Shown here: positions 49,771-60,689 of the stretch, piece by piece
Layout of the letters: every line of letters starts with the position of its first letter
Numbering within the stretch: position 1 is the first letter of the stretch
Source of the DNA: Dipteris shenzhenensis
Lineage: Eukaryota > Polypodiophyta > Polypodiopsida > Gleicheniales
Reading direction: 5' to 3' (one strand)
Assembly (NCBI GenBank): GCA_047967505.1
Contig: CM106538.1
Length of the DNA stretch: 64,000 nucleotides
Notes under the pieces: generated by a model
Database searches by the model: none
What the model was told of the DNA's origin: nothing
What the model saw: only the letters and a program-made list of their open reading frames with translations
Made by a program: the position numbers and the translations under genes

Positions 49771-52700
49771 CAATTTCACGTTTCGATGTTCAAATGTTGT
49801 GGGCTCTAGTTCTAAGTTGTGGGTCCAATGTCACAAATAAAGCTGTAGTTCCAATATATGAGATATTAGCGTTTTGCATTTTAAATTGCTAGAATCTGGA
49901 TCCAGTTTTTTTTTTTTGAATTTTTGGTTTTCAGTGCGAGTTGAGGATCCATATTTTTGTGAGTCTTGAATCCAATTTTCATATTATTCCTAGGTTGGGA
50001 TTCAAGATTTTAAGAGTGCCAAATTCAAGTTCTTTATTGTTCATGAGTTTAGGATCTAAATGTGAGTGTCCTTGGATCCAACACTTCCCCTTGGGGACCC
50101 TTGTTTCTTGAGTGGGAATACCATGACAAGATCAAAGTCAAAATACTTTGCCTCTAAGATCAATGTTGGGGTTAAAATGTTAACTTTGTTATTCCTTGAG
50201 AAATTCATCTTGGTTTATTATTAGGGACATACTATCTTTTTCTCATGGTTTGGTCAGTCTCTCTGATTTGTAAGACTGGATTTACTATGTTTCTAACCCC
50301 CTTGGATGTACCATGTCATTTGTAATATGGTTGAATGGACATGTGCATTTATACACCCATGGTGGCCTTGAAATGGTAGAGATGGCCCATATTTTCAAAT
50401 GGAACTCACTTGGTGCTTGGAACATATACCTCCCTTAATGGCAAGAGGGTGAGAGAAAGGATTTTGGACACCTTTAGTTATTGGGGGATCTTCAGCGAGT
50501 TAATGGAGCTTGCACCCACTTGCACATTCAAAAGATAGAGATTGTTTTGTGCTCACACAATGCTCAAAGAAATTTGTAATAACCACTCCCTTAATGCCCT
50601 TGGGAAGCCCCCTTTGGAAGAAATTAAACATTGAGTATGATACTAGAGGGAAAGAGGAGATTTGGGATGTTGGCACAAAGGTAGGCAAGCGATAAACTCT
50701 ATCTAAGGAGAGTTTTTGCATTAACAAAGCCCAAGTATTTATAGGCAAAGATCAAGGAGAGGTTGCATATGGCTCTTGGCATGGAGAGACAACGGAATTT
50801 TGCTCAAGGGATCTTGATGCGCTATTTGAAGGCCAGAATAGCATCTACACTCACTCTAGGAAAGCCACGTCATTAGACTACGGATTCATTCAGTTATGTT
50901 GGTTCTCTCTATCTACTTGCTAGTTTACCTGGTAATTTATTGCCAAAAAGTACCGATTGGAACTATTCTTATGTGAGATAGTTCGAGCTATGATATGTGG
51001 TGCCTCTCACATTAGGTTTTGATTGGCTCGGCCATCTGTGAGCATCCATCGACATTTCTTTACTATGAAGTAGCTTGAAGGCTACACATCCAATAGTTTG
51101 GTAGAAAAAGCTCAACCCTACGCATGGTTTTTAGAGTAGGGATTCATGTGGAACAGTGAACTTTTTGAGTACTATGTTTTCTATGGGTGTGATGGCATGG
51201 GAAACTTGATAGCATAAGGGGTAGGATTCTCTACCCCCAACTACTTCTCTACCTTGTACTCTTGAAAAAGATTTGCAACTTTCGAGGGAAGCATTCGTAA
51301 CTACACCTGTCTAAGGCACTCAAATGGACAAGGTAGGTTTTGAGAGAGGTTTAGGGAGGATGAGCTGCCAATGCTTGGAAACCATCCAAAGGTCTGTCTG
51401 ACACTCTACATAGTTGCATAGCTTTGCCTTTCTAAAATAGATCCTGGCTCTAAGGAAAATTTGGGATGCAATTACCTTGTTTCCCCAAAAATTGGAGGCT
51501 GTGATCACAGCCCATGACCCAACCAGGGAGATATGGGGTATACATATTTTAGCTTGAAATGAATTACCAATTGCCATGGAAATTTTACTATATTGTTTTA
51601 CTTTTTAGATGATCTTTGTTTATGTGACCTTGACAATTTATTTCATGGTCTTGGGCAACCCCTTTATTAATTATTTGGAGTTATGGTACATTAAAATAAC
51701 AAGATATAATGATATGTTAATGGCTGAAAGGTCCTTTTAAGGTTTCTTTCAATGGCAATCATGCCCAACCAAGTGGCATCAATGCTGCCAGGCCAAAAGA
51801 TGGGCATCAAAACTCTCTTTGGGATGGTATGTGGAGCTACAACCAAGCCCAATAGATGGACATTAGAACTCCCTGTGAATGTAGACAAAGGAATTTACAA
51901 GGTCATAGATCATATAACTATCTCCCAAAGAATATATACATCTCTATGAAAACATTCCAAGACCTAAAATCAAGATCATATCATGGGATTCAAACCTCAA
52001 GAGAACATGCATCTTAGAAAAGCCCTCATTAGTCAGATGTTTGACAATATGTTAGTGTTCCATATCTGATGATAATTCTAAGTGGTTTGGTACAAACCAA
52101 AAAATAAATAAATAAATAAATAAATATTGGAGATGGACAATAAATAAATAGTGCAGATTGCCCATGGAGATCTAGGTTAGCAATTGGAGACACTACCTAG
52201 CTCTATAACAGCATCTACTGTGCAGCAGTAGTAGAATCTCCGAAAGGCAAAAAGAAGCACACTTTTATAAATACCCTGCCTCCAATTCATCTAGATACAT
52301 CTTAATCAAGTGTTCATTGTTTCATCAATACATGGTATTAAACAAATGCTGACATTTTTAAAATGGATAATTTTGTTTCCATACCTTCACTTTTGGTAAG
52401 ATTTTAATGGAGAGTACCCACCTTCCAAGAATGGCCTTAAAGTTCATCACATCCTTATGTGTATACCAATTCTCATCCATCTAGAGAAAATAAAACCATC
52501 ACATGGTTTCCTTGTGAGGAGACTTTTGATTAACTAATTTTATAAGAATTGGGAAACAATATTATTCTAAATGATGAGGATATGTAAAAATGTATAGTTA
52601 ATAGAAGTGGAGAACCATGAAGTTAGGAAAAAGCTTACCTTTATCATGTCTTGCATCTCATTTTGTATCTCTTGTACCGTTGTATGAGATGTATTTATCA

Positions 52701-53124
52701 AATAACAACCACAATTACTATGATTTAATTGTTATGGAGTTGATTGTATCATTTAGAGAACATATTCAAACATGGGGGTGCTAGAACCAGGTCGAGCAAT
52801 GGTTCAATTGGTTCAATGGTGGCACAGGCATATTGAAATAAGAGCAGCTGCAACACTAGCATTCAAAGAGTCCTCAGTATCCCATGTAGTGCAAGCCGTC
52901 AATGCTGAATGCAAAAGAAAAATATACAATTGATCAAATGCAAGACAAAATCATGCAAGGTGGCATGCAACCCATCATAGAGAAGGGCACATATGGGTGG
53001 AGTCAGATGAAATTGATGGTGTAGACTCTTCCAATGTGGATGACATCCATAAATTTTAGAATTTATTTGTAATTTTAGATCTATGAAATGCAGTAAAGTT
53101 AGTGTATCATGCTATGAAAAAAAG

Positions 53125-53400
53125 GAAAATTTTGAGTTGTCCCATGTTAATTATAGGTTTCTAGCTCTAGGTTGATTCTATGCTTTTGGAGTCTATGTTG
53201 TTGAAAACAAGTATATTTTGTAAATTAGGGTTTTTGGCCTATATAAAGCAAAGGAATTGCAATAAAGAAAGAAAAATTTGAGTTGTTGGATGTTGATTAT
53301 AAGTTTTCAGCTCAACGTTGCACTCGGTTTATGTTAAAAACAAGTATTTTTAAAAATCAGGGTTTTAGGCCCTATATAGAGGAATTGGTGCCCATTTTCA
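53125..53400 (+). promoter_or_regulatory. duplicated TATA-containing upstream region
   Basis: Two copies of a unit of about 146 bp (from 53125 and from 53271), each with TTTGAGTTG near its start and ending in a TATA-type box after AGGGTTTT: TATATAAA at 53240-53247 and TATATAG at 53373-53379. The second box is about 140 bp before the ATG of the histone-like frame, with a pyrimidine-rich 5' UTR-like stretch (53410-53514) in between. This looks like a real gene promoter that was tandemly duplicated. Confidence 0.5.
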
Positions 53401-53515
53401 TTTCATTGTTTTAAGAGCTCCCACACTCTCACACTCGCACACACTCCTAGTTGCCCCTAATCCCCCATCCACCTCTCTTCCTCTCGCACCCTCTCTGCCT
53501 CTCTCTCCATCCCCC

Positions 53516-54222
53516 ATGGCCAAGAAAGAGCAGAAGGCGAGGAAGGTAGGAACACCAGTATTCCCTGACGAGGATCTACTTCATTGCCTCACCACCCCGC
53601 CCACCCGCCTCAAGACAATAATCCCAATGCAAGAAGCATTCAGTGCGGAAGTCCGCCAGAGAGGTGAGAAGGAGAGCAAGAATCGAACACATAGATGGAA
53701 GAAGAAAGGAGAGGGGTGTTGCAACAACATCAGGAGTAGAGGTCAAAGAACAACCAAGAGTAGAAATGTCATCCTCAGTAGCCATGCACTCCTCCATAGG
53801 CACATGGTCCACGCACACCCTAAGGGAGAGCACAGTAGCACCTCTACATCCAGGCCAAAGAGGTCCTCCTCCAGGGAGACAATATAGGTTCAAATCAAGA
53901 ACCATGGCAGTTTAGAAGATGTGTAGGTATCAGAAGTTCGTCGATCCCCTCATCTTGAAGGTGAGCTTTGCCAAAGTCATTTGTGAGGTCTTGCAAGACA
54001 TTAACCAGGGCCCTACAAATAGGTGGTTTCATAGTCTAGTAGGGGTTAGGGAGGCCCCTTGGCGTATTGCATCAGATGCCCTTCTTGCCTTACAGCATGC
54101 AGCTGAGGCCTACTTGTTGATAGACCTCATGGGATGATGTCTAGTTGGCTGCCATCCATAAGAGCAGGGTGACTGTTACCATGAAGGATATGCAATTCAT
54201 CATACGGCTTATGAGAACCTAG
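53516..54222 (+). pseudogene. CENH3: broken histone H3 variant, CENH3-like
   Basis: Starting at ATG 53516 the frame reads MAKKEQKARKVGTPVFP, a basic tail unlike canonical H3. The histone fold follows: RQYRFKSRTMAV, a TAG at 53913-53915, KMCRYQKFVDPLI, VICEVLQDINQGPTNRW, then SDALLALQHAAEAYLL, and in a shifted frame with one more stop LAAIHKSRVTVTMKDMQ up to TAG 54220-54222. Canonical H3 has LQEACEAYLV and a short loop 1. Here the Cys is Ala and loop 1 is enlarged around INQGPTNRW, both features of centromeric CENH3. No intron is visible, although plant CENH3 genes normally have several. Breaks: a frameshift in the tail, two stops, and a one-base shift near 54132. CENH3 rather than another H3 variant is likely but not certain. 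Confidence 0.68.
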
Positions 54223-54327
54223 AATAGTTAGTTTTTTTTTTGTACTAAGCCTTGGGCGATGGTTAGAGATGGTGTATGTACTGCACCTTGGACAATTCTC
54301 AATGTTGTACTTTGCTCCTATAATTGT

Positions 54328-54333
54328 AATAAA
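54328..54333 (+). promoter_or_regulatory. candidate poly(A) signal of the histone-like pseudogene
   Basis: AATAAA about 105 bp after the last stop. Confidence 0.35.
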
Positions 54334-54409
54334 GTGTCAAGGGTATGGCAGACATGAGGGATTCTATTTTTGGAGGCATGACAGGAGATGGGGATGAGAT
54401 GTCTGCCTT

Positions 54410-54560
54410 TGTCTTTGCAACTTCAATTTGAATTACATGCAATTCAAAGAAAGAAAAAAATAACATAAGATAATATTTTTCCTTTATATTTGCAACCTCA
54501 ATTTAAATTACATGCAATTCAAAGAAAGAAAATAATAAAAAAGAAAGAAATTTGTAGTCT
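54410..54560 (+). repeat. short tandem duplication, A-rich
   Basis: TTACATGCAATTCAAAGAAAG occurs twice (around 54433 and 54507), within a roughly 74-bp repeated unit. Confidence 0.7.
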
Positions 54561-55120
54561 TTATTGATTCAGAGTGCGTTTACAAGGATCAACCCTTTAG
54601 GGCACATTTCACTCTAGCCTACACTTCTTTTTACTGGGTCCCGCACCCTCTTTGGCTTGCCTAAAAAGAGAGGATTGAATGATTTCATTGTCAATTACTT
54701 GGAGATCAGTGACACCAACTAGCCCTACAATGGCCATGATGCTATGGAGGCGCCTGGATTATGTGTTTGAGAACAAAAGAGAGCAATACTATACTTTATC
54801 AAAACAACACGATCTACAATATGATGGATAGGCTTCAGCTTCACCATTCGACTATGGACCCTGACCTTCATAAAGTTTAATTTTCCGTTTGGCGATAGTT
54901 GCTAATGGAAGATCAAAATATGCTGAGCCACTTTGTTAATATAGTGAGAGATTGAAGCCATTCCCCCCATGTTCCACCCTTGTGTATAGCATACTCATCA
55001 ATCCACAAAACATCCTGGAATGATCATGTTACATCAACACCCTAAACCTTGATTTGTAATTATAATAACATATTTATGGAAGGAAAAACTTAGGAATCTG
55101 ATGAAATTTGCTTAAAAATC
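54561..55120. other. spacer, nothing recognised
   Basis: No coding region or repeat noticed on either strand. Confidence 0.5.
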
Positions 55121-55418
55121 AATTTAGGGCTTAAAGAAAACAATTTTATTTTTTGTTTTCCTTTCACCCATGTGCCCTAATAGTAGAGAAAATGCACATG
55201 AATTTTTAGCCCCAAAAATGTCAAAGAAGAGAAAAAAGTGGGCTCTGGTTGCATGCTGTATTTTTTCAAAAAGTGGGCTTTGTTCACATGATGTCGGAGT
55301 TCCCTCTTCCTGTGACATTTTTGGGGCCGAAAATTCACCATGTGCATTTTCTCTGCTATTGGAGCACATGGGTGAAAGGAAAACCAAAAATAAAATTATT
55401 TGCTTCAAACCCTAATTT
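55121..55418. repeat. foldback element 1 (inverted repeat)
   Basis: Arms 55121-55223 and 55313-55418 are reverse complements with roughly 85 percent identity by eye (shared core CCTTTCACCCATGTG, GAGAAAATGCACAT, CCCCAAAAATGTCA), around an 89-bp loop. Because of the symmetry, both strands carry similar open frames, which are artefacts. The loop contains CAAAAAGTGGGC and CATGATGTCGGA, also found in the second foldback. Confidence 0.85.
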
Positions 55419-55666
55419 TTTTGTGTAAGAATACATTCTTCTAGTTTTGGGGTCCCTAAACTCACAATATTCTTTAGATGTGTTGAATGATCACATGGAT
55501 ATTTTAAAAATGAGGTTTTTTTGGTGTTTGGATGCTAAACCAAAAACCCTAGTTTGATTCCTTGAACCCTAAACCATGGTTCAATCTAGAATAGTGGCTT
55601 TTTTGCATAATTTTTATCAATGTTGCACAAAAAGCTTAAACATTGATGTATTCTATATGGTGGAAT

Positions 55667-56014
55667 AATATTTTGGTGGAAAACTAGAAGACAATATTCC
55701 AACCTAAAAATTTTAAGTTCCAAGTGAACAATTTCCTTTTGGATTTTCCTTGAACCCAATTGCTCCAATGGCCATGCTTGTGCATAGGGCGAATTCCCAA
55801 CACCAAAAAAGCCTTGGAAGCATGAAATTCGACATTATACAACCAAGGTGCAAAAAGTAGGCCTTGGTGGCATGATGTCAGATTTCATGCTTCCAAGGTT
55901 GGTGCTGGAAATGAACCCCATGCACTAGCAAGGAAAATCCAAAAAGACATTGCTCACTTGGAACCCTAAATTTTTGGGTTGGAATTTGATCTTCCAAGTT
56001 TTCATCAAAATATT
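55667..56014. repeat. foldback element 2 (inverted repeat)
   Basis: Arms 55667-55835 and 55875-56014 pair over some 140 bp (TTGGATTTTCCTTG, CTTGGAAGCATGAAAT, GTGCAT). The left arm has about 27 extra bases, and the loop is 39 bp containing CAAAAAGTAGGC and CATGATGTCAGA. Loop and outer sequence resemble foldback 1, so both are copies of one family. Confidence 0.85.
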
Positions 56015-57010
56015 TATGAGTTGTTGGGTTTTGCTATGCTAAGCCCCAAACCCTATTCTTAATTCCCTACTGATTGAAGATAGAGCATGCATTTGGCATT
56101 TAAAATAGAATCTACCAAAGTATCATCTACAAATAATGAAAATAAACCCTAAACCCTAAGCTATTTCTACCTCATCGTCTTGCAAAGGGTATCAACCATA
56201 GTGTCCAATTGGAATTCCTTTTTTGATGGATCTTATACTTCTTGTTGACTTGAGGTGCTAGATTCTTCATATGTGTCCTTGAACAACAACATATGCAAAT
56301 CCAAGAATTCCTCCTCTGACATTTGGTACTCTAGCTCTGCATCCTCGATCGCTTTCTATGTGAGACGGATGGCCTCTAAATCACTGAGGCCAGAGTCATT
56401 AAGTGTGCTATCTCATTGACTTTTGGATTGATGGGAGCACTTAAGGACCCCTGGTGGATGTAGGACCCCTCAACATCCTCATCAAACTTGCTAGTTGTGA
56501 AGAGAATAGCAAGGGCTGCATCTTTCTCTATCAAATGAATGGGAGGAGATGCAACATCCCCGTGGGGAGTAGTGTGCTCACACGAAGAGATAGAGGGACA
56601 TTTTCCATGGCCCTACCAAGAGTCTTTTTGAAGTTAGCAGTCTAGTCAAGAGAGCTCCAAATATCCACTGGGACCCATTGGTGAGGGGAGTTAGCAAATC
56701 ATGACAGATTGCCCATCGAGAAGTCCATCAATAAACTGAAGAAAGGGATTATGGGTAGGAAGGCAAGATCTCAAAGATAGGGTAAATCTGGTCTGCTAAG
56801 GCATGAGAATGAGTAGATGAAATCCAACAGTGAAAGGCTTCTTTAGGGGAAGCCATGAGTGTGGGAGCATGCTTGGGAGGACAAAAAAGAAGGATGCTTG
56901 GGATAACAAAGAAGGTTGTGAGAAGTAGGAGTGTGAATAGTGAATATGAAAATGACATTTAGTAATGCACTTTATTATGAGGAGCCACCGCCCTAAAAAT
57001 AAAAATAAAA
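56015..57010. other. spacer, no gene recognised
   Basis: Short frames only (for example 56454-56645) without motifs. Confidence 0.5.
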
Positions 57011-57720
57011 TTCTCCCCCCCACCTCTTCTCTCTCTCCCTTCCTCTCTACCTCTCCCTCTCTTTCTATCTTTCTCTCCCTACCTCTCCCTCTCTTTTTGT
57101 CTCCCTCTTACTCTTCCTATCCATATGCTTCTCCCTCTCTTTCTGTCTTTTATACTTATCTAGTGGTTGAAGCTTACTCTAGGCTCTAAGGCCAAACCTT
57201 ATGTGTGTGTTCTTATTATTTCCTTGGAAAATATTGCAATAGAAAGGTACTAAGTATTTACTTTATTCTCTTTGCCATTTATTTTCATGGCTACAAATAG
57301 CTATACATCTACAATGAATCAAGGATATTGCTCTCAAGGGTACCTATGACTCCATCCTTGACAAATATTTTACCTTGTGTTGAGTAAAGTTGAACTCTTG
57401 AAGTAGCAACATCCACCTTGTCATCACCATCAACATAGGACAGTACTGTCTAGTACTTTTGCATGTTGTATAGCATGCCCAAAGGTCCGCTTTTAGTGGT
57501 GATGTACTTTTTTAACTGATTGAACATCCTACTTGCATAGAAAATACAATTCCTTTCCCTCTCTCCCTCTCCCTCTCCCTCTCCCTCTTCCTCTCTTTCT
57601 ATCTCCATCTCCATATCGCTCTCCCTCAACCTCTCCCTTTGCCTCTCCCTCTACTTCTCCCTCTCCCTTTTCCTCTCCCTCTCCCTCTCTTTCTATCTCC
57701 TTCTACTTCTCCCTCTCCAT
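57011..57720 (+). repeat. CT-rich low-complexity blocks
   Basis: Pyrimidine-rich tracts at 57011-57150 and 57551-57718, the second built on CTCCCT hexamers. The Ser/Pro/Leu frames through them are not genes. Confidence 0.85.
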
Positions 57721-57840
57721 ACAGATTTAAAATTACAAACATTCGCATAGATTGAAAATTACAAAGATTTATAGATTTGTCCCATGTACACCATAGAGAG
57801 CCATCAATTCAAAGTTTTAAATGATTTAACACAATGAATG

Positions 57841-58327
57841 AAACATCACTTTGTATTATTTGTTCTATTCGTATACCTAACAATGCCTCATGGCCAAGTG
57901 CATTATTGAAACAATGAGAATCCAAACACTTGATCTCAAATCTTTGGAACAAAAAATATGAGCCCCTGCCATCATGTTTCTATTATTTCAAGAGTATGTG
58001 GGGGACAACAATTCTTACAAAGGATGTTTGTCTCATCCCTATATCTAACTTTGTGATTGTCAAGTCTAAAATAGTAGTCCTGGAAACATCACTTTGTATT
58101 ATTTGTTCTATTCATACACCTAACAATGCCTCATGGCCAAGTGCATTGTTGAAGCACTGAGAATCCAAACAGTTGATCTTAAATCTCTGGAACAAAAAAT
58201 GTGAGCCCTCACCATCATGTTTCTATGATTTCAAGAGTATGTGGGGACAACAATTTTTACAAAGGATATTTGTCTCATCCCTATATCTAACTTTGCAATT
58301 CTCAAGTCTGAAATAGTAGTCCTGAGG
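57841..58327 (+). repeat. 243-bp tandem duplication, two copies
   Basis: AAACATCACTTTGTATTATT starts at 57841 and again at 58084; the units share CCTCATGGCCAAGTGCATT and CTCATCCCTATATCTAAC, with about 20 differences. The minus strand of the unit reads as a Cys/Lys-rich peptide (RDETNILCKNCC in the right copy), so it could derive from an exon of an unknown gene. Confidence 0.85.
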
Positions 58328-58680
58328 AGGGCTTGCTATTACCAACTGCATCTCTTCTTTGATGAACCATATGGTCCACTCCTCTTCCAATTCCAACATT
58401 AGATCAGCTTGTCCTTGTTGAGAAGTACATACTTCAACTACAAGACTGTGAGTCCCATCATGCAAATCATCATCCATTGCTTCCCATTGCAAATTTTTCC
58501 ATCTAAACCTTCTATATGTGAAAGACATGCAAAGATTTTGCCTTCCAATGAAATACCTACAAAAATTGGAATGTGTTTGAAATACATACTATCTTGTAAC
58601 ATTATAAAGAATTATTAGACTCTTCTTACCGACATGTCACATTTGAAGTATTCAATCGACATTGTACCAAGTCTTCACAA
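58328..58680. other. sequence following the tandem duplication
   Basis: The minus strand has an open frame (58223-58528, FRWKNLQWEAMDDDL, VVEVCTSQQGQADLM) that runs into the right repeat copy. No family recognised; it could be the relic of a gene. Confidence 0.35.
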
Positions 58681-58689
58681 TGACATGTC

Positions 58690-59299
58690 TTAGATTAGTG
58701 CTTTATTACATGACGCATAACGAGATTGCATTATTTGATCACCATGGGACTACATAAAATGTCAGGAATACTCATGATCAATTGAAATGAGGTGTTGTAA
58801 TCAGAATTCACAAAATCTAAGAGACTAATAAAGAGATGCGACAATTAAGAACATCAAAACTCCTATTATGGTGAGACAAGAGTGACTCAAAACATGAACT
58901 AAGGGCACCTCATCTCTACTGAGCTTGTCGCTGCATTATAAGACCATGGGCTCAAACTAAGGACTCTACATGTGATAGAGCTAACTCGAGAGCATCTACT
59001 CTACATGACAAAGGTACCTCTACTACAAGACAATTCTCATCTGGGGCTGGAAAAAAGGAGGGAACAAGTCGCTCTGAATGCTCATATACTTGTTGATCAT
59101 GTTGGTTGTCGCCTATGCGAAGGATCACGATCCCATGCAACACGTACAGGCAAAGCGGGAGCTGATTGATCCATCAACGAAGGTAAGTGCCACGTAGTTG
59201 CCATGTACTAGCCAGCCTCCCATTACTTGCATGGTCCAATCAACAATCATCATCTAGCCTAGTCTAATCATGTCGACCAATAGAAACCCCCCCATGAGA
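58690..59299 (-). repeat. 3' LTR of the small LTR element
   Basis: Starts TTAGATTAGTGCTTTATTAC on the plus strand and ends CCCATGAGA; matches 60056-60684. Confidence 0.75.
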
Positions 59300-59550
59300 G
59301 ATCAACAAACACGATATCTCCTCCACAAATTGAATTCTCCACAACACAGGATCCCCTTTAGAATTTGCTGCACTTCCCATCATTCTGGTTCTCACTGTAG
59401 CAGTAGCTACTTTTCATTGAATTGCTAGCACCTCTAGAGCTTCTTCAAATCACGAGAGGCATGTTGAAGACTTTGCCATCTTTTGTAGGCCATCACCCAA
59501 GATGTTAAAAAAGCTCTTAAACTCAGCCTTTGTTGAGAAAAAAGAAAACT

Positions 59551-59746
59551 CAAAGAATGCATGCTACTGGCCGCTTCAATTGTCATGTTCAATGATTAAG
59601 CAATGAAGCCTTTCAAGGAAAACCACAAAGACCATATGCCAAAACACTCAAAGAATGCCTGCTACTGGCCGCTTCAATTGTCATGTTCAATGATTAAGCA
59701 ATGAAGCCTTTCAAGGAAAAACACAAAGACCATATGCCAAAACACT
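59551..59746 (+). repeat. 98-bp tandem repeat inside the small LTR element
   Basis: CAAAGAATGCATGCTACTGG at 59551 and CAAAGAATGCCTGCTACTGG at 59649; nearly identical copies. Confidence 0.85.
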
Positions 59747-60040
59747 GATAGCAATAAGAAAACACATTAACTATTGGCACCCCTTTTTATCAGTCAAGTC
59801 CACCGCTAAGCTTTCTTGTAATAAGAGCAACTCGCATATTCGAGGCGAGATGGTTTATAGAACATCCAACCAAGACCAAAGCCTGAAGAATAATTTGCAA
59901 AATGAATCCAGGATAAATACTTTTTTGATTCTCACAGACTCTCACGACCAGCTCTGACGATAATAGCTTGGTCCCTCATGCAATGCAATCGCAGGTCCTC
60001 ATGATTGCTCCAAATTGTCACAAGCCCTTTGAACCGAATT

Positions 60041-60052
60041 GCTCTGATACCA
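60041..60052 (-). promoter_or_regulatory. primer binding site, tRNA-iMet
   Basis: The minus strand reads TGGTATCAGAGC, the same PBS as in the two chromoviruses. Confidence 0.75.
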
Positions 60053-60055
60053 CGG

Positions 60056-60684
60056 TTAGATTAGTGCTTTATTACATGGATAACATGATTGCATAATTTG
60101 ATCACCGCGGGACTACATAAAATGTCAGGAATACTCATGATCAATCGAAACGAGGTGTTGTAATCAAAATTCACAAAATCTAAGAGATTGATAAAGAGAT
60201 GCGACAATTAAGAACATCAAAACTCCTATTATGGCGAGACAAGACTGACTCAAAACATGGACTAAGGGCAGCTCATCTCTATTGAGCTTGTCACTACATT
60301 ACAAGACCATGGACTCAAACTAAGGACTCTACATGATAGAGCTAACTCTGGAGTAGCTGCTCTAAATGACAAAGGTACCTCTACTACAAGAAAGACAACT
60401 CTGATTGAGATGGAGATGGGCTGAACAAAAGGAGAGAACAAGTTGCTCTAAATGCTCATATACTTTTGCTGATCATGTAGAAAAGAGTCGATTGCCACCT
60501 ATGCTTCGATCACGACCCCATGCAACACGTAGAGGCAAATCGGGAGGTGATTGATCCATCAACGAAGGTAAGCGCCATGTAGCTATCATATATTGGCTAG
60601 TCTCCCATTACTTGCATGGCCCAATCAACAATCATCATCCAGCCTAGTCTAATCATGGCGACCAATAGAAACCTCCCCATGAGA
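60056..60684 (-). repeat. 5' LTR of the small LTR element
   Basis: Matches 58690-59299; adjacent to the PBS on its inner (left) side. Confidence 0.75.
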
Positions 60685-60689
60685 ATGAC

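Larger units (their letters stand above)
46073..53120. other. long AT-rich intergenic region, no gene recognised
   Basis: Reading frames are short and without family motifs on both strands. Small structures present: a 33-bp palindrome (48155-48187), a 50-bp tandem repeat (49671-49770), an AAAT microsatellite (52096-52124) and a T run (49908-49917). Confidence 0.6.
58690..60684 (-). mobile_element. small non-autonomous LTR element (TRIM/LARD-like)
   Basis: Two direct repeats of about 610 and 629 bp (58690-59299 and 60056-60684) flank about 756 bp without coding capacity. The minus strand reads TGGTATCAGAGC (60041-60052), a tRNA-iMet PBS, four bases from the right repeat, which fixes the element as an LTR retrotransposon on the minus strand. 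Candidate target repeats are ATGAC (58680-58684 and 60685-60689). The LTR ends do not show a clean TG...CA, so exact borders are uncertain. LTRs differ by many substitutions and small indels, so the insertion is old. Confidence 0.7.

Noticed and set aside
53576-53905. 109-codon minus-strand frame
   Set aside because: Shadow of the histone-like pseudogene on the plus strand.
55124-55415. Two overlapping opposite-strand frames with similar proteins
   Set aside because: Explained by the inverted-repeat symmetry of foldback element 1.
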